NCBI RefSeq assembly: GCF_020536995.1 | Contig: NC_068366.1 | Coordinates: 19,685,299 to 19,749,298 of the forward strand | Length of the DNA: 64,000 nucleotides | Source: Dreissena polymorpha | Taxonomy: Eukaryota > Mollusca > Bivalvia > Myida > Dreissenidae | Direction of reading: 5' to 3' | In this document: positions 50,401 through 62,700 of the stretch, one piece after another | How positions within the stretch are numbered: the stretch's first letter is position 1 | How the letters are laid out: every line of letters starts with the position of its first letter | Position numbers and translations under genes: made by a program | The notes under the pieces: model-generated | What the model was told of the DNA's origin: nothing | What the model saw: only the letters and a program-made list of their open reading frames with translations | The model's database searches: none

Positions 50401-51647
50401 GCACTATTCAGAGCTTTCTCGCTGCAGTCTCCGTCAACGGCCACTTGCATTTCAAAATACGCATCTTCAATGGATCTTATGGAAGTGACTGTAATTAAAT
50501 GATAATACACGACCAATTAATTGCAATTAATAAGTTATTAATATGTCAAAGGTTATATTGAAAATAAATTATTAAATATAAATTATTACTATAATTAATT
50601 ACCCTAAACAAATAAAATGGCTTGTTCGTTTTCATAATGTAGTTGAGACTACTTCAAAATCATAATACATATATTACCAGTATTTAAAAAAACTCATACG
50701 TATGACAAATAGACTGCACAAATAAGGTTGATAAAAAATTAACACGGTATTTTAAACCCAATTAATTGATTATTTCATTATGTGTAAACAATTCATGGAT
50801 ATAATTGAACATTTCATATACATAATGAAATTTCTGAAAAAAATGTTGATTAATTTAAGATCCGGTGGTAACAACTGAACCAATTGTACGCATCATACTT
50901 TGTAGACTTGACAGATTGTAAACCTTATTTCACCGATTAAGAGAAGCCATTTTTGTACGCAATTAATAAATACAGCAATTATGAAATTTCTGCTTGCGGA
51001 CCTTAATTTAAGGACAATGTAAACGCCAATAAAGAATATACAAAAAACTTATTTTGCGAAACATTTAAAAAAATTGTTTATATTGTATACGATTTTTGTT
51101 GACACTTACAAAACAGACCCATACACAATACAAAACTCCAAAAGTTTAAATCCACGGAATACATTTTCAAGCGTTCATGTAATTTTCAACACTAGATCAT
51201 CATATCTAATCGCCGCTATATATATATATAAATGTTCAATAAAAGATTCAAGTTCCCCCAAACAATAGCTGGAACATTATCACCTTTAAGTGGGCAGTGC
51301 ATGTTGACGTTTTGATAAAAGTTGGGTCGATGCCCTGTTTAAAATACATATAGCAATCACTCTGATAGGGACTTTTTGCTGCAATTGCTACAAGTTTGGG
51401 ACACCACTCTACGACATCCGGTATTGATATATACATTAATTAAAAATGCGAAGGGATAAATAGAACAGAACACAAAGTTAAATTCATATAACTAGAACAA
51501 GTCCTGTGCATCGTTATATATACGAAACTGACAATATAGAAGCAGTAACCACATGCATAGTGATGCGAAAGTGACCAAAATGGTATATAAAAAGGTGTAA
51601 AAATGCACTAAGGCCTCCACGTTTGCATTCAATGCATCAGTTTCCAT
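47432..51647 (-). CDS. Unrecognised single-pass membrane glycoprotein with coding minisatellite, seven predicted exons
   Basis: Predicted exons (minus): 51647-51524, 51334-51284, 50488-50242, 49813-49686, 49276-48385, 48110-48037, 47703-47432. All have GT/AG and phases agree throughout, giving 595 codons plus stop. Order: a hydrophobic leader (HFYTFLYTILVTFASL, then MWLLLLYC); a short linker; cysteine module 1 (AYFEMQVAVDGDC to IWRC to CLFTVADAK) and its partner exon; 11 repeats of HGTTNPIGLTSPPTIWGG; module 2 (AYFEVHLSIDNPC to IWRC to CLFFEADEY); a short partner exon; then a glycine-rich membrane helix GAIVGGTVGGLAGLAGAVMA, basic WRIIRKLKK and an acidic tail ending NSVPPAGV. N-glycosylation sequons NKT, NST, NRT, NLT, NSS and NGT all lie before the helix, fitting a type I surface protein. 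No known family is recognised. The leader exon is the weakest call; the A/B length match (124 bp) and phase support it. Confidence 0.65.
48595..49236 (-). repeat. Coding minisatellite, 11 units of 54 or 60 bp
   Basis: Eight 60-bp and three 54-bp units; all variation in length is a multiple of three. Each codes for 18-20 residues of the form GTTNPIGLTSPPTIWGG with conserved T, S and P, a mucin-like composition. The units nearest module 2 are the 54-bp form. Substitutions such as G to A and W to L alternate between neighbouring units, which suggests unequal exchange. The opposite strand is also open over this stretch, as expected from a period divisible by three. Confidence 0.9.
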
Positions 51648-52789
51648 TTTAAAAGCATTTTTTCAATATATCTCGTGTTTAGCTAGAACTTTAGTGTTAA
51701 TATTTGTTTAAAAAGTACAACAGTGTGGGTAAAGAATTCATCTCAATTAGAGGTCTTATTAAAACTACGTTTGGTATATTATATGGCTTCTTTTGAAAAT
51801 TGTGGTTTCGCATGATTTTTGTGGCTTTATCAGCTTTCAAGAATTAATCATCATAATCAGATCAGATATTAAAACTTGAACATGGTCAGATATTATCACT
51901 TGTCGCAAATTACGAAATTACGGAAGTACTAATTGATTATTCATCTTTGCATTTAAATAGCATTATCATAAGAACTTAAGTACCGAAATCAAACAACTTA
52001 GAATAAAGTTTTCTTTCTACTTATGATATTACTTGAGCAAAATTATAATTATGTGCCAAAGGCAAAGGAATATGTATGTAGCCTTGCCAGTAATGCCCGA
52101 CAACAGCTATGTTTGAAACGTGGTCTTTGTTTGCGATGATATAGGAAGTTCTATATCACGGTGCACATGACTTCAGTTATCTCAAATATACGAATAGTTT
52201 ATCAATTTTACAGGATTAAACGGGATTTTGACGGTAAAAATGCTAGATAATAATAACCGAACCTCTCAACTTTTAAAAGCTATATTATGTCAAGCGTGCG
52301 AAGGTCGATTGCTGTATTTACCTCGCTGTTAAAAAAGATAAGTGTGACAAAAAAAGCCACTTTTATAAACATTCGTCACAATCTGTTAGTGACTTCATTT
52401 CGTAAGCCCGCTACATACCTTAGGCTAGATATAAGTTGACATATGGGTTGAAGTCAGAACATACCCGATGGACTTTGTCCTAGTACACCATTTATCACTT
52501 CCTCTTTTGTTCATTTAAAGGGACATGTTTACTCATTTTCGTATGCTTGAAATATGAATTTAAATTAATTTACTAACAAAACTGTACAATTTGGACTAGT
52601 TTCGAATAACAAAAACGATAAAAAAAATCGATCTAACTAGACCAATAGGGCTTTTATATTTGGAAGTTAAACAATATGTCGGTGATACACGATTTTGCTA
52701 AATATTCGATGAAACACGTGCCAAACGATTTTCCCGATTTCGATGGATGATTATCAACACACGAACAAATGTGTAAACATTTTAGTCAG

Positions 52790-54330
52790 AAATGTTATTT
52801 TGTGTACAGACCTGCTTCTATGCATAAAGACCCACATCTCAGTGTATAGTCTTAGCACTGACCGGAATATCTGTATAGACCGAAATTTCTGTGTACATAT
52901 CGACGAATATGTGCACTTACCGACAAATATATGAACAGATCGACATCAGTGTTTACAGTCCGACCTCTGTATGCACAGACCGACAACTATGTGTACAGGC
53001 CGACAACTCTGTGTACAGACCGACAACTCTGTGTACAGACCAACAACTCTGTGTACAGACCGACAACTCCGTGTACAGACCGACAACTATGTTTACAGAC
53101 CAACTCTATGTACAGACCGACAACTATGTGTACAGACCAACTCTATGTACAGACCGACAACTCTGTTTACCGACCGACAACTATGTGTGCAAACCAACAA
53201 CTCTGTGTACAGACCGACATCTATATGTACAGACGGACAACTATTTGTACAGACCAACAACTCTGTAAACAGACCGACAATTCTGTTAACATAACGCCAA
53301 CTATGTGTACTGACCAACAACTCCGTTTTCAAACCAACAACTATGTGTACACACCAACAACTATGTGCACAAATCGATAACTATGTGCACAGACCGACAA
53401 CTATCTGTACAGACCAACAACTCTGTGTACAGACCAACAAGTCTGTGTACCACCCGAACAACTATGTGTATATTTCTGACAACTCTGTGTACAGACCAAC
53501 AGCATTGTGTACAGACCGACAACTATGTGTACTGATCAACAACTCTGTGTACAGACCAACAAGTCTGTGTACCACCCGAACAACTATGTGTATATTTCTG
53601 ACAACTCTGTGTACAGACCGACAACTATATGTACAGACCAACAACTATGTGTACAGACCAACAACTATGTGTGCAAACCAACAACTATGTGCACAGACCG
53701 ATAACTCTGTGTACAGACGAACAACTACGTGGAAAGACCAACAACTCTGTGTAAAGACCGATAACTATGTGTACAGACCGACAACTCTGTGTACCACTAT
53801 GTGTATATTTATGACAGACCGACAACTATATGTACAGACGGACAACTATGTGTACAGACCAACAACTATGTGTGCAAACCAACAACTATGTGCACAGACC
53901 GATAACTCTGTGTACAGACGAACAACTACGTGGAAAGACCAACAACTCTGTGTAAAGACCGATAACTATGTGTACAGACCAACAACTTTGTGTACAGACG
54001 GACAACTCTGTGTACAGACCAACAACTCTGTGTAAAGACCTACAATTCTGTGTACAGACCAACAACTATGTGTAAACACCTACAACTCTATGTACAGACC
54101 GACAACTGTGTGTACCAATCGAACAACTATGTGTATATTTTTGACATTTCTGTATTTAGACCAACAACTATGTGTACAGACCGACAATTCTGTGTACCGA
54201 CCGACAATTTTGTGTACCAACCGAACAACTATGTGTATATACAGACACATAGGTATACAGACCGACAACTCTTTGTACAGAAAGAAAATACTTTGTACAG
54301 ACCGACAACTCTAGTACAGACCGACATAGT
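52790..54330 (+). repeat. 20-bp satellite, long array (about 70-75 units)
   Basis: Same unit as 40,546-41,005 but over three times longer. A higher-order duplication of about 200 bp is visible: the GTGTGCAAACCAACAACTAT to ACGTGGAAAGACC segment at about 53,670 recurs at about 53,871. The interruption CCACCCGAACAACTATGTGT also recurs. Long stop-free frames in all phases are satellite artefacts. Confidence 0.9.
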
Positions 54331-54766
54331 TTGTTTTAAACAGTACATGGACATAATAACTGTACGTTCAACCTGTTAAAGAATCAGGCTTAAACTTTTA
54401 CGACAATACTCTGTGATACGACAAATTCATAAGGTGCACTTTAGGTTCTGGAAAAGTATACATGATAATTACGCATTGAGGAAACGGGACAAAATTTACG
54501 TAGCAGCCACTCAAACGGTTAGCATTCCGTATACAAATTATATTTAGTGGCAACGCAGAAGGATACATATAGCGAGAACAACAACATATCTCTTAAGTTG
54601 TCAGGATATGTTATACTATCTTGTTTACAACATCCATATAATGAATTATCAATTAATGTCTGAATGTGATGACACATTTTGATATTTGGACACTTGTTAC
54701 GTTAGTTTGAGAGTTATTGATCGAATGGCGCAAATAAATTCATCAGCATATTGGCCGTTGGCATAA

Positions 54767-55402
54767 TGTAGCAGGAATGACTATTTTACATTACTAAGTC
54801 TATTTTTGCAATAAAGTCTCCAGTTAAATTTTACTTATTCTTGTGTAATGTCATCATGTAACCAGTCTGTGCTTGTCTACTTAATTTCCTGACCATTTAT
54901 TTCTCATGGATTTCATGGTGTTTTTAGTTATATAAATGGGAGGCCAATACAATTACTTCTGTTTATGTTTAATCTAGTGTGTAAAACAATTATTTATTGT
55001 AACTCTATGTGTCAAGTTGAGACAGGGCCTCTAATGGGCAATGGTATATAAGCCTGTGATTGTTATGTTATTTTGCTTTTCTCACCAACACTGAAGGCAG
55101 CTCCTGCCTACGTTAACGAGAAAAGTCAGTAAGACCTATTTTATTTTAGTGGCTTAAATTCTAATATTTATTTAGTTTTTATTATTCTAAAGAGTCTGTT
55201 TAAACCATCCTGGTATATTAGTGTATTTTAATATCTATTCAGTTCTATTATCCAATCAGTCAGTTAAAACATTTAGTCTGTTGGTGTGTATTCTAGTGTT
55301 TAGTATTGTACTTCCAAATAAACTGAGTATAATGGCATTTGTTTTATGTTTTATTACACTACTAGTGTACTTTAACCTGGGTTAACAGGTAAGCCTGTTA
55401 CA
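54767..55402 (+). mobile_element. Candidate solo LTR of a retrotransposon
   Basis: Starts TGTAGCAGGAATG and ends CCTGTTACA, giving TG/CA tips with a short inverted repeat. Inside are a TATA-like GGTATATAAGCC near 55,044 and an AATAAA signal near 55,318, in LTR order. No internal coding region or second LTR is seen, and no clear target duplication. It lies about 40 bp beyond the end of unit B. The family is not identified. Confidence 0.45.
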
Positions 55403-55792
55403 ATATGTCACGTTATCGGGCAAAAAGTTGATATTAATTATTTAACCAGTCTTTTTCTTTTAAAACGTTCTCACTTTAATGACTTTTTGACTTGTTTGGC
55501 TTACGATTAAGGACAGTCTTATTAAGCCGATATTAGACCTAAGACAGTTGATTTAGGGACAATTGTGTTGTGTGCGACGAGCCGTCTGATTTATGAAGGT
55601 GTTTTTTTAATAATTATTTTACACTTTGTAATATCTTTGCTGTGTCATTTTTTTTCTTAAGCTGACAAGGTACAGGATATAAAATTTTATTTATAGTAGG
55701 TTTTTCATAAAACAAACAATATTGACTACAATTAAAAAGGAAGTCAATGATTGGCTGACACTTAAATTTATACTAACTAGCAATTATATGTG
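55403..55792. other. Intergenic, nothing recognised
   Basis: AT-rich DNA between the candidate LTR and a MITE, with no coding or repeat structure noticed. Confidence 0.4.
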
Positions 55793-56050
55793 TCTTGTTC
55801 TGACAAAACTGGGCATAATGCATGTGCGTAAAGTGCCGTCCCAGATTAGCCTGTGCAGTCCGCACAGGCTAATCAGGGACGACACTTTCCGCTTAAACTT
55901 GATTTTCGGTAAGAAGGGACTTCCTTCAAACTAAAAATACCATTAAGGCGGAAAGTGTCTTCCCTGATTAGCCTGTGCGGATTGCACAGGCTAATCTGGG
56001 ACGACACTTTACGCACATGAATTATTCCCAGTTTTCTCAGAACAAGACAC
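55793..56050. mobile_element. Palindromic MITE, family 2 (well preserved)
   Basis: Ends TCTTGTTCTGACAAAACTGG and CCAGTTTTCTCAGAACAAGA with both hairpins intact. It lies about 730 bp upstream of the SND1 start codon. Confidence 0.85.
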
Positions 56051-56712
56051 ATATAAGTGAAAATAAGAGAGACGGTAAACATAAATATCATGAAAACATC
56101 ATACAATATCAATTATATAGATGTTCAGTATAAAATCGTTTAAGATAATAAAAGGGACATAACTATTACCCGACAGCATGGTACACATATCTTGCGCAAG
56201 GCGGTTACCCGTCTACTTATTATATAGGAACAGAGACGTAGATAACTGTAATCTACGTCTCTGATAGGAATAAAGAAATTCAAGAGAGCAAATATTGCCT
56301 GCTATAAAGCATTTTAATTAAAACAACAGTTTTGGGCAATTTATTTAAAAATCGACACATAATAGAAGGGCATGCGCATTTCTAAATGAAACCCAGACGG
56401 GATAAGAGCAACACAAAACACAAAAATTACAAACCAACGCTGCGCCACAAATACCCGTGTATTAAGAATAACCCGAGAAATAGACAAAGTCTCTAGTGTA
56501 TCCGGTTTCGGAAGGCATACATGCAACAACTCCCAAAAATCAGCGCGTTATAAATAAATCTCAAGGCTTGAAGTTTTAACGCAACGTGTTAAAATTTTAC
56601 ATGCTATCTGATCGTTAAATCATTGATACTATCGAGTTTGACAGTTAATTGACGTGTGTAATTGTTCTACCAGAACTGACCGGTTCTACTTTCGTTTCGT
56701 GTCCACGTTGAC

Positions 56713-56726
56713 AGGTCACGTGACCT
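56713..56726. promoter_or_regulatory. Palindromic E-box (AGGTCACGTGACCT) upstream of SND1
   Basis: A perfect 14-bp palindrome containing GTCACGTGAC, the consensus for USF/TFE-type bHLH factors and the CLEAR element. It is 54 bp before the SND1 ATG and so plausibly in the proximal promoter or 5' untranslated region. The same palindrome can be read as two inverted AGGTCA half-sites spaced by 2 bp. Confidence 0.45.
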
Positions 56727-56780
56727 ATTGTACTACAACTTCCTTTTTAACCTGCCACATGAACAGTGTACACGAACAGA

Positions 56781-59700
56781 ATGAGTGCGACGCCTGTTTT
56801 TCACAAAGGAACTGTAAAATCGGTAAGTTTGTGCTTTTGCAGAATCGGTGCTAAATGTCGTGTTTTATAGTCAAGTTGTCTGAAACATTTGTAGAATTTG
56901 TGAAAAAAACATGTTCTAAAATATCACATTTCAGTCATTTGTTGACATTTTCTGACCACCGTATGTTAAATCTCCTAAGGAGGCGTATATAACAGAATTT
57001 ATAATGATTAATCGGTATAACAAGTATTGCTTTGCGAAATTTCGTAAAATTCCAACATTCAGCAAAGATCTTCGGTTTTCAGTTAAGCTCAGACCATAAG
57101 TTAATAACTGGAAAATGTTGCTTTTTATATTTTCTGGCATTGTTCAACATAATCAATAGTCTTTAAGGTCAGTACTTTAAAACTTGAAAACCTGTTTGTT
57201 GGAGTTCCTAATGCTATTGAGGTCAGCATTATAGCTAAAGGTAGTATGTTCTTATTATTATGAATTTAAAGGTACACCACTTTTTGAACAGTTTGTTAAA
57301 ATGCTGATTATGCAATACAACAAATTGTTGATTTCTAATTCTAGATCCATCAGACACTGTTAAGTTAAATATGGGTTTAATACAGTAAGAATGCATTATT
57401 TGCATCTGTCAGTCATGCAATAATTCCACTTTATTAATTAAAAAATTAGCCACAGACTCGCACTGTTCTATTTTCATGAACATTAAAACATGTAAAAAAA
57501 ACTGCATGCAGCTCATTTATCTATCTATCTATCTTTTAATACTGCCGGAACCCCCTTGCGGGTACTATTGGCAGGTGCGCGTGTCAGTGCAAGAATAAAT
57601 TGTTTAAAAGCATTGAAAGGAAGACTTCAAAGCATGAAAGTGAGGTGAAGATAAAAGTGTGATAGTGTTAAACAAGAAGAAACATATTTATAAATGAATA
57701 TAGCACATGCTGTAATAATCCTTTCAAGTTCCATATACAGTAATTTAAACCCTTTACCACGTAGATACGTATTTGCACGCATTTGTAGTTTTAAGGCTTC
57801 ATTTCCAGCCCTTAGATACTGATGAACATCAAACAGCATAAAACCTGAACAGACTGGGAGTTACTTTCAGGCTGTTCTGGTTTTATGACGTTTGCACATA
57901 GCCATTTTCACTTTGCTTCTGGGGTTAACAACAGTGTTTACCTATGCTCAATAGGTCCTCTCTGGTGATGCTGTTGTCATCAGGGGCCAGCCCAAGGGTG
58001 GACCTCCACCAGAGAGAACCCTTTGTTTCTCAAATGTGACTGCCCCAAGACTGGCCAGACGGGCAAACCCAAATGTGGATAACTCTGTCGAAACAAAAGA
58101 TGAGGTAAAGGGAACTCCACATGTTTGTCTAAAATCAAACCAGTATATCATGTTCCTCGGAACACTGAAGATTGGATTGGTTCTTTTTTAAAGTACTACT
58201 TAATAATTATTCTTTGTTGCATTTTCGACAAAACATATTCAAAGATTGATGATATGTTAATTATTTAAAGATCCAAAATTGTTGGATAAATTATATATTA
58301 ATATGTCATCTGCCTCGTATCTAACTTCTAAGATGTCTCGGCAATCAATACCTACTCAGAGCTTTATTGAGCTCTCTGAACACAAAAGGTTTCTCAAGAA
58401 ATTTGTATTAAACTTATGGCAATCGATACTAAAATAATAGAACAGATTTCAAAGACATGTTGATCATGAATTAACCTGAATGCCTCTTTGTGTAGGCTTG
58501 TGCCTGGCAAGCAAGAGAGTTCCTCCGAAAGCTACTCATTGGAAAGGAAGTGCTGTTTACAGTGGAATACAAAACTCCCGCAGCCTCGAGAGAATATGGC
58601 TGTGTCTTCTTGCCAAAAGGTAGGGGCTAAAGTTTGCTGCTTGTACTTGTGTACATGTATAGTTATAGACTAGAAATGAATTTCCATCAGAGGTAAATAC
58701 ATTGGTGATAAAACTTCCAACATCAATTTTCAATTTATGATAATACCATGTTTTTAATATAATTATATTCTAAAAAAATAATCTTGGAATTGGGGAAAAT
58801 GGGATTTTTAAGGGTGTTGCACCATATCCCTTTTTTTGCCCCCCCCCTACTCCCCCAACCCCATGTGCCTATATGGATTGGTCAACACAGAACTACTGAA
58901 CTAAAAACTTGATGCCTGATGACCTTCAACCATGTCTCATTTTAGCAGAAGCTTGAACATTTGTTTATCTCAATCATTTCCTGTGCAATAACTTTGATAA
59001 CAATGTGTAATATGTGGAAAGAGGAGAGTTGTGAATTGAAAGTTCCTCTGTGTCAGATCCCACAGGAGAGACCAAAGAGAACATGACAGAGCTGTTGGTT
59101 GCAGAAGGCCTCGTGGAACTTAGGAGGATGGGTCTCCGAACTGAAGAGTAAGCATACACATGTACCATGATGATGCATATACTTGTACCATGATAATGCA
59201 TATACTTGTACCATGATGGTGAATATACATGTATTATGATGATGAATATACATGTGACATTATGTTGAATATATATGTACCATGATGGTGAAACTCCAAC
59301 CATCAAGAAGGAATGTCAATGTGAAAAATACATAAATGAAGTTAAATATAGTGCATTACTTCTGGTTTTGTTTACAAATGGACAGCAGTATTAAAAAACG
59401 TCAAATACATACACAATTTATATATGCTTGAAAAAATAGTATAAAACCAGAAGTGTGATTAGCCTCCTTTCAGCTGATTCTTTCCCTCTCTATGTGAAAC
59501 TAATTTTACAAATGTTATTAACTTAGCTTAATCTACATACAAACAAAGAGTTTAGGCGAACCCTGTAAGGGGGGTAGGGCATTTTCCTCCCATGAGGAAC
59601 TTCTTAAATCCCACTACTGATTCCTAAAATGCTGTCGAGTCAAGTGATAGCCTGAGACACAGCTATATTCTAGAAACATAATTGTGTCTTGTTCTGTGAA

Positions 59701-62700
59701 AATTGGGCAAAATGCATGTGCGTCAAGTGTCGTCCCAGATAAGCCTGTGCAGTCCTCACAGGCTAATCAGGTACGACACTTTCCACTTTAATGGTATTTT
59801 TAGCTCGGCTATTGCGGAGAAACCCGAGGTATTGTCATAGCCAGCGTGTCGTGTCATGTCCGCCGTCGTGTCCGCTGTCCGCGTCGTGCTTAAACCTTAA
59901 CATTTTGTCAAGGTTTTGAACATTGGCTCTAAAATCAAAGTTCTTCACCCTACAACTTTGAAACTTCATATGTAGCTGCACTTGGATGAGTTCTACATGC
60001 CAAACCCAATTTTGGGTCACTAGGTAAAAGGTCAAGGTCACTGTGACCTCTAAAAAAAATTCTGTCAAGCCTTCATTTATTCAAAACTGCACCCGCAGCC
60101 AAGCGTGGCACCCGTTATGCGGTGCTCTTGTTTGTCTTCTACACGAAAAGCCAGTTAAGGCGTAAAGTGTCGTCCCTGATTAGCCTGTGCGGACTGCACA
60201 GCCCCGTTAAGCCCCGTTTTCTCAGAACGAGACTCAATTATTCTGATTACAGTGAAAATGCCCAGCGACTCATTCAGTTGGAGGAGGCAGCCAAGGCTGC
60301 TGGGAAGGGCAAGTGGAACCCAGAGGTAATCACCAACCCTGAGAACATCATCCGCGACATCAAATGGACCATTGAAAACCCTCGACAGTTTGTTGATTCC
60401 TTCCACCAGAAACCAATTGATGGTATGATTGGTTTTCGAAAGATTTATATAATGTGATAGCGACTTATTTTTTAACTAGCAGAGACAGATGAAAATAATA
60501 GAACTGATATGTTATGTTATTTAAAGATATTATGAGGGAAATAAATATTTGCATTTTGTTGTTTCATACTTGACTGGAGGCTTGAACATGAAGTACAACA
60601 TTTAGTAAAGAGAATTTAAAAAAAAAAACAATATTGTCTAAATCATGCTATTTCTTTCCTAAATTATTTACTTTGAATTCTTATTATACACACATTTGCT
60701 TGATTTAATATTTTTTTCATATTTAAGAGTATTTCCTCCACTAATCTGTTCCATTATTCCAATATCAGTGACATTTGGATCCTAAAACCACACATTTTTA
60801 TAGAGAAAAATGTTATTAGTCTTCTCCACAAATTGTAGGCATTTGTATGTTTTTCAGCTGTAATTGAACATGTGAGAGATGGCTGCACGGTGAGGGCTTT
60901 CCTGCTGCCTGACTTCCACTATGTGACCATCATGTTGTCTGGAATTAAGGTACGCACATGGAATAGAACAGTTAGTTTGAAACTATTTAGTTTAGCTTGA
61001 TCACATTGAAAGCTAAAGGCTTCTCTCGAGTCTGTTTCATGGAGAGAACAAGTCATTGGTGTCTTATGGGGAAATCTAAAACCATCCCACAGTAGTGATT
61101 GAACCTGTGACCTTCAGAGCACTATGAGGACGCCATATCCACTATGACCTTTTTATGCCCCAGGTGGGGTGGCCATAACTTTTGCAATATTGAAGATAGC
61201 AACTTGATATTTGGCATGCATGTGCATCTCGTGAAGCTGCACATTTTGAGTGGTGAAAGGTCAAGGTCATCCTTCAAGGTCAAAAGTTAAAAATACAATC
61301 CAAGGGAAGTAATAAGCTTTAAAAGGGAGATAATTTCTAAACCTGCCAATTGATATATTTAAATGTTATTTCAAAGCGGCGCAATAGGGGGCATTGTGTT
61401 TCTGACAAACACATCTCTTGTTTAGTTCACAGGAAGTTTACGGTTATTCCACACAGGCAAATGTGTGAATTGAAACTAAGCATCAAGATTTGCTAGTGAA
61501 ATTGGAATGATAATTTTGGAGAAAAACAGGGTTTCACCTTTCTACGACTGGATGTTTTTTTAATATTCTCTCACTCCAGTGCCCGATGTTCAAAACCAAC
61601 GACGCTGGTAAGCAGGAAGCAGAACCATTTGCAGAGGAAGCCAAGTTCTTTACAGAGTGTCGTCTGCTGCAACGGGAAGTGAAGATTGTCATGGAGGGGG
61701 TGTCCAATCAGAATATCCTTGGATCTGTCCTGCATCCAGTACGCATTCTGCCATGAAGTATTTTTAGCCCAAACCTAAGTAAAAAATGCTAAGTGTAATA
61801 TTTTTTAACATGCCATTTGTATGTCGTCTGCTCGTTAAGAAGGGCTAGTATCACCAACGAATTCATAGACCTAAGAATCAAGAATAGTCTTTGACCCAAT
61901 AAAATACTTAGCAGTTTGCATATAACTGCCATACTCGTAGCCCCAGATAATTATTTGGAAAATAGGGTTTTCAGCCATTGATTTTGAAAAATAGGGTGAT
62001 TTCATTCTCAAAATAGGGTGAAAAGAGTTATAAAAATGCAAACCTTAAAATCAATGCTGCTTTACTTCAGTTGAAGCTGCACCCTTGTATTGATTCAATA
62101 AAACTGTAAACTAATATAATTAACTTAAATAAACTGATGTTTCATAGCATCTTTAATCCTTGAAACTGTCCATATATATATATAAACTTTAAACTTTAAA
62201 AAAAAACTGATGTTAACTGACATCTTTGTAACGGTCAAACATATCGACTGATATTTTGGCGCGACTATCGCGGACGTCTTTCAACCTCTCTTAGACATTT
62301 TTATTTCGCATCATAAAGAGAAAATACCGAAAATGAGCAAAGCATTTTGTTCAAAGCTATTGCATTGTACGCATTAAATTTGACGAATTTGCGTAAAAGT
62401 CAAATTGGTTGCGTTTTCAATACGCATGATATTGTATTTCTTTGCGTTTTTAAACATTTTAATAGGGTGAAAGACGCAGATACGCAGCTTTTCGTGGGCA
62501 CTGCATACTACACTTGTCTTTTTAGTAGTTGAAGTAAATTACAGTTGTAAGAATAATCTTTACTTTTAGACTTTAGTCTTCAGCACGGTTGGTGGTTACG
62601 GTCTGCGTACAGGAAAGCACTTCTCATCTTCATCAGTTTTCTCTGCATGAAAAGATACTGAAATTATATTAATAGACGACAATGTGTATTACATCCACAA

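Noticed and set aside
52891-54379. Several overlapping open frames of 100-230 codons
   Set aside because: Same satellite artefact; period 20 gives long stop-free frames without selection.
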